Part shown: piece after piece, positions 1-10,664 of the stretch
How positions within the stretch are numbered: the first letter of the stretch is position 1
Layout of the letters: the number at the start of each line of letters is the position of its first letter
Assembly (NCBI RefSeq): GCF_026745355.1
Contig: NC_079207.1
Coordinates: forward strand, 35,062,502-35,126,501
From: Beta vulgaris subsp. vulgaris
Taxonomy: Eukaryota > Streptophyta > Magnoliopsida > Caryophyllales > Amaranthaceae
Length of the DNA: 64,000 bases
Direction: 5' to 3'
Made by a program: the position numbers and the translations under genes
The notes under the pieces: model-generated
The model's database searches: none
What the model was told of the DNA's origin: nothing
Seen by the model: only the letters and a program-made list of their open reading frames with translations

Positions 1-95
1 TGACCTTGCCGCACCTCGCGAAGCAGGTCGCGACTCGCGAAGATGGTCGCAACTCGTGAATGCACTGTGTTGGTCCCTCGCGATTGGCGAATCAT
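1..95. repeat. CTCGCGA-rich short repeat stretch
   Basis: The first 95 bases contain several copies of a CTCGCGA-like word in both orientations and are much richer in CpG than the following sequence. The pattern resembles the subterminal repeats of a transposon whose end lies outside the window, but no terminus is visible, so the assignment is open. Confidence 0.3.
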
Positions 96-1074
96 TCTCA
101 CAGTTTCACTATATTTAAACTAATGTTAAGTAGGCAAATTATTTAGCTATGTAGACTGTAGACTGAGACCATGTGAAATTTGGTCAATCTACCTTAAACC
201 TAAGATCTAGATTTAATTCAACCAAAGAAAAGGATATGCATGGAAAAAAGAGCTCACTTGAAAGCAACACAAAGCTTACATAGTGAATGTCTGATCACAT
301 TACTTGATTGTGATTCATCCTCTTAGCCTCTCGTAAAATAAAACTCCATGTAGTAACTCCTTAACCCTAAGGACACTCTCCATAGATAGCTCTAGCCCTA
401 GGCCAATACATTTTATCCTAAGGACACTAATCTCCAGTGATAATAATGCACATATTAGACAATCATAATCCTGTTCCCAACAGATATTATAGTAATCACC
501 TAGACATCCTGAGGAAAATGAAACATCACTAGATTTCCAGGCAACATAGTCCGTGACACATACTAGCGATAGAAAAAAAAACATTGACATTACCTTTACT
601 AAAACAGTTATGTCATACCACTTTACCAACCACGTAGCCTAGTGGCCAAGTACTTAATAGTTTATATAACATGAAAAGCAAAACCCAATCTGACGTCCAA
701 TATGTTGAATGTTTCTTTTTTTGACATCAAACTATATGTTGTATGTTTCAGTATACATTTTGAGGTTGAAACTTGCTTGTCATATACAGTGCTTCGAGCT
801 CACTTAACGATCATGCAAAGAACACAAACTAAAGAGACCTCGAGATTACTCAGGCACAACGATAATTCCAAAGTAATAGCATAAAAGCTCGAAGGGACAA
901 TCAAATAATATGAGCGGCAAATAAACAGATGTTTTACTCCATTAATCATAGTACAAGCTATCGAAGTCGCTATAATACAAGTTAAAGGAAAATCTTAGAT
1001 CGAACAAGAAAGCCTAAAGGGTACAATGTTTACCCTAGTAGGAGACATAAGAAAGGCCTAAAGAAAGACAAGGA
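96..1074. other. no gene recognised
   Basis: AT-rich sequence with only short open frames and no domain I recognise. A short stretch near 637-655 resembles a tRNA-type A box but has no matching B box. Confidence 0.5.
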
Positions 1075-2228
1075 GAAAGGAGGTGAAAGAAGAAAAGAAG
1101 AAGAGCCACGGTCCATCCCTCGGACTGCTGAAGCCGTGAAGAAGAGGAGAAGACCCCTAAGTCACCCCTTGAGATTGGCAGGGGGAGGAACTTGGCCCTC
1201 GGCCTGGTCCGCCTCAGCAGACCCTTCCCCTTGGGAAAGTGCCTTGATGCCGTCCTCAACTTCGGGCCAAGGAAGATCGGGGGCAAGCCTCTCGAGGACC
1301 ACCCGCACTTTGCGGAGGACTTCGGCCTGCCCTATCTCAGAGGCTTGAAGGGAGGCGTCCTCGAGGAAGGCCTCCCTCCGCTCCTCGGAGTCCTTCCAGT
1401 CCTAGACCAAGGCCTCCCAGCACTTATCGAGTCTTGGCAATGGCCTCCTCAGCGCCCTTCCGAGCCTTCTCGACCCGCTCCTCGGCCTTCTTGCGGTCCT
1501 TGACCGCCTCCCTGTGCCTCCTGCTAGTAGAGTCCCTCTCCTTAAGGGCAACATCGTGGGCCTGCTCCAGCTCCACCTTCTTCTCCTCGAAGGCCTTCAG
1601 GGAGCTGGCCATCGAGTCCCGGCGGCTATCCCGGGAACATACCTTCGAGCCAGGGCCAACACCCTGATCGACAGCTGATAAAAAGAAGGCGTTAAGAAAT
1701 ATGAAAATTAAAAGCAAAAATGACCAAGCATAAACCAGGAAGGTTACCATACCTCGGTCATGGTCGCCTTAACGGCTTCGACCTCCTAGGCATCGGGCGA
1801 CAGGCACGCCCTTTCATCCAACTCCGTTACTAAGTGCTCCAAGGCCTTGTCAAAGCGCGCGGCCATCTCGGCCCTCGAAAGGGCAGAGAAGGCAGCCTGA
1901 TTGCCTCTTCGGGCTAGAGTTTCTTCTTCAAGGCCGTCGCAACTGCGACAGTGCTCGAGATAGCAAGTGCTGAAGGGGCAGGAGGGTCCTCGATCTTGAC
2001 TAAGGCCGGTTCCTCGGCCTTAACCTCCTTTGGCTCCGGCTTAGGAGCCATGAAAGTAGGAAGCTGCTTCCCCCCCCCCTCCCCTTCGAGGTGGGGATCA
2101 GCCTCGAGTTTCACTATGGGGGATCCCGTGGTCACCCCTGAGGACGAAGATGAGCTCAGGCCAACCTTAGCCAGCCTTCGATGCTTGGCCGCTCGAAGGG
2201 CCTTGGCGGTTATTAAAGGCGTAGACAT
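1075..2228 (-). pseudogene. GC-rich coiled-coil gene remnant, retroelement gag-like
   Basis: Read on the minus strand, the sequence starts with a Met-initiated stretch at 2228 rich in Ser, Pro, Glu and Lys. It continues through a frame change near 1915 and a stop near 1790, and reaches a plausible donor (GAG|GTATGG) at 1753/1752. A second exon from about 1673 carries a Glu/Lys/Arg/Ala-rich heptad-like coiled coil with blocks such as KKAEERVEKARKGAEEA, then an acidic tail to about 1090 after another frame change. No enzyme domain is visible. Long Lys/Glu coiled coils of this kind are common in gag-like and 'plant transposon protein' ORFs, so a mobile-element origin is likelier than a host gene. 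The GC and CpG content stands out sharply from both flanks. Stops in two frames and the frame changes argue for a pseudogene. Confidence 0.45.
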
Positions 2229-2239
2229 CCTATGGGCTT

Positions 2240-2720
2240 ACGTTCCCTACTGCCTGTGTCTAACAATGGCCAAACTCCCAATGCAGGATAGTACCCAGCT
2301 CATTACTTCCCAACCTCTCTAACGACAACAATTAACCCAGGTAATCCCCTAAATCGCAACCTTGTCATTTGCTTTACAACATGCACTACATATTCTCACA
2401 CACATCCTTGTCCTTCCAACATAAGCTGGCAAGGATCTACATCTATTCATGCATTCGACCACGCAGAACCCTGATATTTTACAAACATACATTTCAATAT
2501 TACAATGTATAATACTTGTATTGTTAAAGGTAATCTTTCATAGAAGACGTGATATTTATAAAAATAATGCAAGAGTAGAACTTTATGGATTAATTAAAAT
2601 CATAATCACAATTACTTTTTTATATACAACTCCCATGTTCTAACTTGTACATCTTGTTTGATATGTTAAAAGTCAAAATAATATTATCTAAAAGCATAAA
2701 CTTAAAGAATAAGACAAACA
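2240..2720. other. no gene recognised
   Basis: AT-rich spacer between the coiled-coil remnant and the proline-rich region. I see no repeat structure or domain. Confidence 0.5.
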
Positions 2721-2723
2721 AAA

Positions 2724-3952
2724 TTAGATTGATAAAGTTGGTAAAATATTGTATTTAACATACCCGTGATTATAAGGCTTGGAAGGAGTCACTGTGATTG
2801 GTGGGTATTCAGACGGAGGTTGGGATGGAGGGGCAAAAGGAGATTGTGGTGGAGTGAAAGGTCGGAGGACTAGCAGGAGTTGGGGGAGTGATTGGAGCTT
2901 GTGGGGGAGTGGAGGTTGGGGGAGATGTTGGGGTGTAAATTGGGGGAGTAGCTGGAGTCTGTGGTGGTGTGTAGACTGGGTGAGTAGCGGGGGTAGGGGG
3001 AGTAGTTGGAGCTTGTGGGGGGGTGTGTATACTAGAGGAGTAGTCATAGATGGTGGAGTGGCTAGTGTTAGGGGAGTGTATATTGGCGGAGTTGCGGTCG
3101 TTTGTGGAGTGGATGGAGCTTGTGGCGGGGCGTTGGTTGGGGGAGTAGTTAGGGATTGTGGTGGGGTGTACACTAGGGGAGTAGCTAGAGTTTGTGGTAG
3201 CGTGTAGATTAGAGGAGTGGCAGGAGTTGGGGGAGCGGTAGGGGCTTGTGGTGGGGTGTAAACTGAAGGAGTAGCTAGAGTTTGTGGTGGCGTGTATACT
3301 GGATGAGTGGCGGGAGTTGGGGGAGTGGTTGGAGCTTGTGAAGGTGTATATACTGGAGGAGTAGCAGTGGTTGGTGCAGCGGCAGGTGTTGGGGGAGTGG
3401 TTGGGGCTTGTGGTAGGGTGTAAACTGGAGGAGTAGCCGAAGTTGGAGCAGTAGCTGGAATTTGTGGTGGCGTGTAGACTGGAAAAGTGGCGTGAGTTGA
3501 GGGAGTGGTTGGAACTTGTGGGGGTGTGTATGTTGGAGGAGTAGCTGTGGTTGGTGGAGCGGCATATGTTGGGGGGAGGCAGGAGTCTTGGTGGGGTGTA
3601 TGGTGGTGAGGTGGTTGGAGCTTGTGGTGGAGGGTACGACGGAGGAGTGGCCATAGTTGGTGGCATGGCAGGAGTTGGAGGAGTGATAGGAGCTTGTGGT
3701 GGGGTATACAAAGGAGGAGTGACGACAATTGGAGGAGTGGCAGGAGTACTCGGGGGAGTACTAGGAGCTTGTGGTGGGGTGTATGATGGAGGAGTGGCGA
3801 CAATTGGGGGGAGTGGCAGGACCTTGTGGTCGGGTATAGACAGGAGAAGTGGAAGGAGCCTGTGGTGGAGAGGTGGGAGACTGGGGTGGGGCGGCGTACA
3901 CTGAAGGAGTAGGTGCTTCAGCTCCCAGAGGACAATGAGCATCAATGTACAC
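2724..3952 (-). pseudogene. proline-rich, extensin-like repeat protein, frame-broken
   Basis: The minus strand encodes a long array of degenerate units of the type VYTPPQAPTTPPTPATPP, i.e. Pro/Thr-rich with regularly spaced Tyr, as in hydroxyproline-rich cell-wall proteins. The DNA is a minisatellite with a period of roughly 55-65 bp, so two or more frames stay open over long distances and several overlapping frames look coding. The likely N-terminal frame starts at 3952 (MYIDAHCPLG...) and reads the Pro/Tyr pattern down to about 3790. The pattern then continues in another frame, so at least one frameshift is present. The last codons before 2724 leave the repeat (PSKPYNHGYVKYN). No convincing signal peptide precedes the repeat. 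It ends where CACTA-1 subterminal repeats begin (about 3965), so it may be cargo of that element or a neighbour cut by it. A working cell-wall gene is possible only if introns remove the frame breaks. Confidence 0.45.
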
Positions 3953-3964
3953 CTGCAGACGTCA

Positions 3965-4068
3965 CACGAGCATTTGAGAATTTCACAAATGATCCGGTTG
4001 AAAATCGGAGCATTTAGTTTATAAAATGCTCCGATTGTGATTAAAAACTGGAGCATTTGATGTATTTT
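3965..4068. repeat. CACTA-1 left subterminal repeats, part 1
   Basis: Several copies of GAGCATTT / AAATGCTCC / TCCGGTT words in both orientations. The array is interrupted by the CACTA inserted at 4069 and resumes at 5313. Confidence 0.6.
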
Positions 4069-5309
4069 CACTAGTGGAAAAATGAAGAAGGGCTGCGCTG
4101 AAAAAGGCATGTAGGGCTGCGTTTTTTTACATAAGCCCTTTCAATTGCAGCCCTTGACTTTTTAAGTAGGGCTGCGCTAGACAAGCGCAGCCCTTCAGAA
4201 GGAAGGGGTGCGCTTTTTAGGTATAACCGCAGCCCTTCTAAGCTAGAAGGGTTGCACTTTTACCTAAAAAGCGCAGCCCTTCCTACCAAAAAAAAAAAAA
4301 AAATTTCGACATTTTTTTACTATTAATCTCACATTTTCTGAATTTTAACATTTGCATTAAACTTTAAAGTAAACCATCCAAATCCAGAAGAGAAGAAATT
4401 ATAGATCTACAATGCAACTAAACCCAAATATACAGAAGAGAAGAAATTATAGATCTACAATGCAACTAAACCCAAAACAAAAAAAAAAGAACGAAACGAA
4501 AAGGAACAAAAACTAATATACAGAAGAGAAGAAATTATAGATCTGAAAATACAAGAACATTAATCAAAACAAAGATTAAGAAATTATAGATCTGAAAATA
4601 CAAGAACTACCTCCAAACATTAACCTAATAATGTTTAAATACATAAAACAAAACCCTAATACATAATTAAGGAAAAAAAAATTCGGAAATACTTAAAATG
4701 CCTATTTGGAGCCTTAAAGAAACTCGGATGGCTTAAAAAGCCTAAATGTCACAGCTTAGCGATGAGTTTGACTCGTTGGCCCATTTCGCTTCCGAAACGG
4801 TATCACAATAGGTAATCGGACTCCGTCGGCATGAATATTGCAAATCATTTCAGGTTTTTGTCGCAACGTTTCTGGGAGTTTTTGAGAGAGAAGAGAGGAT
4901 GAGAGAGAAGGAGGAAAGGGAGGAGGGACTGAGAGAAGGAGGAAAAGGGAGGAGGGACGTGAGAGAGGAGAGAGAATGAGGGATAATATATTTGACGAAA
5001 CCCGCTTAATATTTGAAGCCCGCGAATTTTTTATTTCAAATTCTTTTAAGAAGGGCTGCGCTTTTGAAACAAAAGCGCAGCCCTACATAGCAGAAGGGCT
5101 GCGCTTTTTTAAAAAGCAACCCTTTTGTATGTAAGAAGGGTTGCGCTTTTCCTAAAAGCGCAGCCCTACTAAGTGAAGGGTTGCGCTTTTCTTCAAAAGC
5201 GCAGCCATTCTGCTATGTAGGGCTGCGCTTTTTAAAAAAAGTGCAGCCCTTCACTAGTAGGGCTGCGGTTTTAGGAAAAGCGCAGCCCTTTCTTTTTTTT
5301 CCCCTAGTG
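4069..5309. mobile_element. non-autonomous CACTA element (1.24 kb), TSD TTT
   Basis: The element starts CACTAGTGGAAAAA at 4069 and ends CCCCTAGTG at 5309, flanked on both sides by TTT (4066-4068 and 5310-5312), the 3-bp target duplication expected of CACTA elements. Both ends carry a dense array of a 15-bp word (AAGGGCTGCGCTTTT and its complement): about six copies at the left end to 4285 and about ten at the right end from 5045. Many lie in inverted pairs that could fold into hairpins. The interior (4300-5040) is AT-rich with tandem copies of an AGAAGAGAAGAAATTATAG-like unit near 4385-4590 and has no long open frame, so transposition would need an enzyme from elsewhere. Confidence 0.88.
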
Positions 5310-5312
5310 TTT

Positions 5313-5420
5313 ACATGCCTAGAATAGCTCAAATGCTCCGGTTTATAGGAGAAAACCGGAGCATTTGTGGAAACAAAGGCTCCGGTTCAAGAGTACAACC
5401 AGAGCATTTGTACAATTATA
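5313..5420. repeat. CACTA-1 left subterminal repeats, part 2
   Basis: Continuation of the AAATGCTCCGGTT-type word (about five copies) directly after the TSD of the 4069-5309 insertion. This shows that the smaller element landed inside the subterminal region of CACTA-1. Confidence 0.6.
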
Positions 5421-6136
5421 TTATAAAAGAAATTATGCACAGGTTTAAAGCACAGGCACCTTCTGTCATACATTATATCTTACATATATATTCTAGCAAC
5501 AAATTACATACATTAAGCAACACTTGAATTCCTTCATCACTTTGTGTGTAAGTCAGAAAGAAGCACTTCAGTTCCAAAATGTAAACATCCTATATTCAAT
5601 CACAAATCAACCTCTAATAGCATAAAAATAATCGTCTATTATGCTTCCTTCTATTAGCAAGGAAAGATACAAATTTCACCCTAATCACAAATTTCACCCA
5701 AAGATCTGACCAGCAAAACAAGATAAAAATAGCAATTACATTGTTAAAAACATTTCACTTATGCATGTTTTCGCACCTTATAAAGTACAAGTGAGAAAAT
5801 TTATAAACATTTAATAAGAAGAAACAAACTTTGCGCCATTTACTCGTGAATATCTTATTTACAGCACATGACAGTTCTAGTAGTGAAGAATGTTCACAGT
5901 ATACCAAATGTCTATTTCGCAAGTCGGTGTGTGCGACAAGAACGAATGATTGCAGCTGCATAGGTGTGAGAACCATTGAGAAAAGCCTCCTGTCTTTTGC
6001 GTCACTTCACATCTCTCTCTCCTTTTTGTACGAGTGGAACAAGAATAGTCCATAAAACTATGAACCAAGTAAATTTTGCAAAAGCCCACTTTCTAATTGA
6101 ATCACGAAGACATCATTAAGAAGGAAACATCCTTAC

Positions 6137-6229
6137 TTTCGGCACTTCCTCAAGTACAGGAATTACGTCATTTTCAATAGTCTCATGCACTGCTGCCTTA
6201 ACTCCAACTTGGCAAGATGAATATTTCTC
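6137..6229 (-). CDS. exon of an unrecognised gene in CACTA-1
   Basis: On the minus strand this is a 93-bp, phase-0 stretch of exactly 31 codons, bounded by TTTGCAG| upstream and |GTAAGG downstream, both good plant splice sites. It encodes a soluble, slightly acidic segment with words such as VGVKAAVHETIEND. I do not recognise the protein. It lies with other exon-like stretches on the same strand (6315-6390, 6566-6671, 7685-7835, 24622-24770, 25792-25870), read from right to left across CACTA-1. It may belong to the element's own second gene or be a captured host gene. Confidence 0.5.
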
Positions 6230-6314
6230 CTGCAAATAATTGGAAAAGATGTTAGCTAGGTTAGAAGGCAATTGATATTATGAGAAGACTTGCGAAAATA
6301 TAAACAACACCAGT

Positions 6315-6390
6315 TCCTGATTTCACACCGAAACTTTACGAAATTCCTCAAGATTGGTAGCAAGAGTCTCCCACTTTAGATTGGTTTCTT
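6315..6390 (-). CDS. possible exon, same unrecognised gene
   Basis: A minus-strand open stretch encodes a helical segment with the word WETLATNLEEF. The splice borders are less clear than for the flanking exons, so this is a weaker call. It sits between the exon-like stretches at 6137-6229 and 6566-6671. Confidence 0.3.
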
Positions 6391-6565
6391 ACAGATCTAG
6401 ACAGTATTTGCCCTTCTGCTTTTGTTTCAAATTGACATAATTTGCTTCTCTATGACCTATCACTGAGTTTCCATCATAACTACTAGCAGTAACAGCAAAG
6501 AATATATTATTAATATAATTTTCTGCTTGCAATTACCTAATGTAGCAGTACATAGCACTAAACAC

Positions 6566-6671
6566 CGGTAATATATTCCATTTTGTCTTGGCCAACCTTA
6601 TCTTCACAAAAATTAGAGATTCGGTCCCCTTGCTTTAGTGCATCATTGATTTTAGAACCCAAATCAGATTG
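6566..6671 (-). CDS. exon of the same unrecognised gene
   Basis: On the minus strand the stretch begins after TTATAG| and runs about 35 codons to a GTGTTT donor near 6565. It encodes a charged segment (LGSKINDALKQGDRISNF) with no domain I can name. Strand, spacing and codon character match the neighbouring exon-like stretches. Confidence 0.42.
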
Positions 6672-7595
6672 CTATAAGCAAAGAAAACATATTTAACCAA
6701 AATTTAGTACATACACAATATCATTATGATACAATTCAAACTTAGCTTTTACCATCAACAAATGTATAGCTAGATCAATTTCCTTGTATCCGGATATTTC
6801 TTCTCCCCACATGAAGAAACTGCAACACCTCAGCAGTCAAATTACTCAAAATAAAAAGAGTAAAATAAGGGGTCAGAGTGAAGAAGCAAACAGTGATACC
6901 CATTTTGGGGGATTACACCTTCCACAACCTACCCAGAGCCACCAATCATGAAGTTTCTTACAAAGGATTGTCACCCAAACATCACTGACTCAATATCTCT
7001 AAAGTATTTGAGCGGGGTACAAAGATAAAGCTAATTTGTTCTCGCTAAGTATTAGAGCAGGGTACAAAGATTTAATATAAGATAGAAACAAATATAATTT
7101 GTTCTCGCTAAGCCAAAAGTGCAAGCCCTTCTAAACTAAGATATCCAAGCATAAAACATAGACAAACAAATAAGATCAACAAAAAATGATAATGGTAAAA
7201 GAGGAAGTACTTGGGCCATAAATCCTTTGATTATGAGGTGGAAATTCATTCCCTTGAAGTGTAAAGGTTTCGTCATAATACCTCAAACCCTTTCTGACTT
7301 GACACATACAAAGAGAAAACATATATCTTCATTCAGTGCAATATATATGGAGTGCAAAAACCCATGATTCATGGTTCTTGACTCTATTTTTATACTCTTA
7401 AAAGTGAACAGGGGAAATTTAATTGCTTGGAGAACGAGTTGCAATCACGCGAACACACAAAAAATAAAGAAAAGGAAATATGCAAGGGTTTCAATAAGAA
7501 AAAAAAAAGGAGTAACCTGTGCAGAGTACCCAGAATTTTTCTACAGATTTAGTAACCAAATCATGCAAAAGCTGACATATCAACAAAATGACTTA

Positions 7596-7833
7596 CTAAG
7601 GATATATATATGTGCAAAATGAGAATGCCTATATCACTAGAAAGGATCAATGAAATTAAAAACGATGAGTCAAATACCAATTACCTTTATTACGATTCTT
7701 TGGACAGGATCCCCACGAGTTGATACATCTAAAAACACATGAGGGTCTTATCTCTTCTCCATATTTCTTCATAGTGTAGAACCTAAAAAGGTAGCCCATT
7801 TCATAATTAGGATGAACTCCAACTACGTCCAAT
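7596..7833 (-). repeat. exon-bearing tandem unit, copy 1
   Basis: This unit of about 235 bp is followed directly by a second copy that starts at 7834. Copy 2 was split by CACTA-2 and resumes at 24569. The unit carries a minus-strand exon (7685 to about 7831) that ends at a clean donor (AATAAAG|GTAATTG) and contains MGYLFRFYTMKKYG and RCINSWGSCPKNRN. The two Cys and the aromatic spacing look like a real domain, but I cannot name it. Confidence 0.55.
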
Positions 7834-7872
7834 ATTAAGGATATATGTATATGCAAAATCCAAATGCTTATA

Positions 7873-8160
7873 CACTAGTGGAAAAACCCCAAGGGGATAT
7901 GGTTATATGTGGGCTTTCGGATGCGGTTTTGGTCCGCAACAGGGGGGCTCGCAGAAGGTGTGTATATGAATTTGATGTGGTCCAAAACCGCATCAGAAAG
8001 GATAATTTGATACGGTTTTAAGGGAAAACCGCATCAGATTAGACTAAAATCTGATGCAGTTTTCCCAAAAACCGCATCAAATTATGGTCTTAGCGCCAAG
8101 GTTTTGGACCACTAGGCGTACAATCCGATGCGGTTTTCTCCAGAACCGCATCAGGTTTTC
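7873..8160. repeat. CACTA-2 left subterminal repeats
   Basis: About nine copies of the GATGCGGTTTT word or its complement occur in alternating orientation, with TTGGTCCGCA variants. These are the likely binding sites of the family's regulatory protein. Confidence 0.75.
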
Positions 8161-8162
8161 GA

Positions 8163-8231
8163 TATATATAATATATAATATATTATATATATTAATATAT
8201 ATATTATATAATATATATATATATATATAAT

Positions 8232-8267
<36 letters not shown>
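8163..8267. repeat. AT microsatellite
   Basis: About 100 bases of nearly pure alternating A and T, inside CACTA-2 just after its left subterminal repeats. Confidence 0.95.
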
Positions 8268-8269
<2 letters not shown>

Positions 8270-8279
8270 ATCAGCAACA

Positions 8280-8985
8280 GGTTTTACGCAGCAAACAAAC
8301 AAAATGCTTCAGATGTACATTCTTAATAGTAATTTTGAATAGCAACAGACAAATTCCTCAACAGTAAGAAGCTACAAAACTATTCATCAACAGTGTAAAG
8401 CTTCTACAAAACAAAATTGTGAACAGTTTAAAGTAGAAGACAAATTGTTCATAGACAGTAAAACAACGTGACATTACCAGTTCTCCCCTACCTATAAATT
8501 GAGGACACTTCTTCAGATTGAAGGCATAGCATAATACAAGATTACAGAAGCTCCTCAGAATATCTCTCTCGAACCAGCCATTACAGAATGGCTAAAGAAA
8601 AATAGTAACACAGATGTCATAACATCAGGGGTAAAACAATCTCAAATCCTACCCCGAAAATCACAAGCAAATTCCTTGCTTTGCTCGGCTAAAACCCCCG
8701 AAGATTACGCAGGGATCCTTCGACAGCTAGCTAATAGCATGTCTTAATCCTCCATAACTTCAGACAATGAAACAATAGCAGACTCCTCCATCCACCTGAG
8801 CGACGATGAAGACGATGCTGGTTTCCAGACTTAAAAAAATTATCCTACAAAATAATTTCACTAACATTACCCTAACACTTTAGGAAAGCAACTTTCCAAA
8901 ATAGAGAAACATAACCTTAAACTGATACTAGCTCGGTCTCTACCCCTATAGATAAGATCCTCCGTAATCCGATTTTTAAACCATT
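8280..8985 (+). other. possible pararetrovirus leader with TATA box and short coding-like stretch
   Basis: This stretch precedes the first movement-protein segment. A TATAAAT at 8493-8499 in an otherwise unremarkable context could be a promoter like those of caulimovirids. From about 8545 to 8830 one frame is open for most of its length and is rich in Ser, Asp and Glu (LSDDEDDAGF near its end), with one stop at about 8745. It may be virus-derived, but nothing in it is diagnostic. Confidence 0.28.
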
Positions 8986-9034
8986 TTAGATTTCGCAAAA
9001 GCACAAAAGGAGGGCTTGTACCAAGTGTTAACCC

Positions 9035-9918
9035 TGGTTTAAGTTCTGTTCCAGAACCATGAGTTCTATTTGGAGCAGAGGAACTTCATCCTCTTCTCAT
9101 GGTAGTAGTAGTAAAGCTAATTAAGATGGTGAAAAATGAAACCTTTACTATAAAAATCTTGAACAAAGTATTGACAATTGGGAAATACCCAAAGTCAATA
9201 AAGACCAAATTTATAAAATGAGTAGATATAATATTTTTAAAATAGATTATATTATCAAAACCCAAGAATGAGATATACATTTAACAAAGCCTATTGATAC
9301 TATAAAATTGTTTTCAGCTAAAACCTTGCAAAAACATGTTGAAAAAGGGTATCGTTACATCCATATACGATTGGTTCAAGTAGTCTTAAAACCTCTGACA
9401 AAAGAAGGATTGAATTCTTCAGTCCTTGTGGCTTTCAGAGATGAACGATTCAAAGACTTTAATGATTCGTTATTAGGTACAATAGAGTCAAGCTTATGCA
9501 TGGGTCCATTCTCGTTCGATTGTTCTCCAAATTTCAGTGTTTCTTTAGGTCATAAGAATATCTTATCCTCCTTGCTTTTACAAATTATAACTCATAATTA
9601 CAAAATGTTGGATGGTTCTATACCAGTAGTTTTGATCTATAAAGTCCATTACAAAGCTATGATATCTGCTTTTAATACTAAAAACATACAACATAGTTAG
9701 AAAGGAGAAACTCTCCTCCTTCAAACCGGCCTTTATTGATCTAACATAAGAATCCCTAGACCAATACAATGGAATGATGTCAGTCTTCCTGATGATTGGT
9801 TCCTCGAGGGAGCGGCTGAACCGGAAGTGCGATCTCCAGCTCTTCCAGAACCTAACACCGACTTACAACAAGTTGTACAGTACTCTGATGGTAGTCTAAA
9901 ACTTAGTTTTAACTGAAG
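9035..9918 (+). pseudogene. endogenous petuvirus-like pararetrovirus: movement protein segment, copy 1
   Basis: The plus strand encodes the movement-protein domain of a plant pararetrovirus (30K superfamily). I recognise the petuvirus/florendovirus-type spacing around a GLNSSVLVAL-like block, a small CXGP-F-FDC-PNFSVSL block near 9500-9540, and the conserved tail with IQWNDV and LPDDWFLEGA near 9760-9805, ending at a stop near 9916. Breaks: there are stops near 9120 and 9270 and a further frame change near 9700. Movement proteins enlarge plasmodesmata for cell-to-cell spread; this copy cannot make an intact product. A second, shorter copy lies at 12388-13014. It is an old integrated copy, here embedded in CACTA-2. 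Confidence 0.72.
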
Positions 9919-10661
9919 CATTAGCTCCAGATATTCAGACCATTCCTCTATTGAAAGCTTTGGACGGTCTTCTGATCTTCCTTATATAAACAACATGCAT
10001 TACAAACAACAAATCAATTGTCTTAGAAACAATTATCTAGAAAGGCCAAGGTATTCTACCTCAGATATACCTTCACCTTCCATCCAAAATGTTGAATATA
10101 GAACCCAAGTTGCACACCCAGTTTATGCTGAACGACATTCTCCTCCAGACTCGCCATCGGCCTCAGTTATAACTGAAAATATTGCCAATGAGCTAAACGT
10201 CCTTGAAAAGAACTTTGAGGTCAATAAAAAATTAGTTCATGAAGACTTGTATGCCACACATAACCTCTCAAAAAGAGTGGTTTTTTGAGCATTTTCTAGA
10301 TATCCGTGCACAGATCCAAGAAAGTTACAATAACTTTTTAGTACAACACAAAGCTCATATTTTATTTTTTGACTCGTTCGAACTCTATAGTTTTGACCAT
10401 AACATTGTTTACCCTTCTAAATGCATAGAACCTGTTAACACCAACAAAAGGACATCCGTCTGGGAGAATCCAGATGGCACTGTTGTAGTTGACCATCCTC
10501 CTTTGCGACAAATTACCTTCTCCATAGGAGAGCACGAGGTGGAGGCCTCACCTCTAAAGATACCTCAAGAAGAAGACACCACCAACCGATTTTTAGTGAA
10601 AGACCTATATTTAAAATGCTGGCCTCAGTTTTTCCTTCTATTTTCATCTTGGTGTTATTAG
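9919..10661 (+). pseudogene. pararetrovirus polyprotein segment downstream of the movement domain
   Basis: Two overlapping plus-strand frames (9995-10288 and 10239-10661), joined by a frame change near 10270, continue the viral polyprotein reading after the movement domain. The product is soluble and Ser/Asn/Glu-rich without a clear domain, as expected for the linker between movement and capsid regions in petuviruses. It ends at a junction near 10660, where the sequence switches to minus-strand capsid/protease sequence. Assignment rests mainly on position. Confidence 0.45.
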
Positions 10662-10664
10662 TAG

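Noticed and set aside
2779..3904. Plus-strand Gly/Trp/Val-rich open frames opposite the proline-rich array
   Set aside because: They are the antisense of the Pro/Thr/Tyr repeat and have no independent coding signal.
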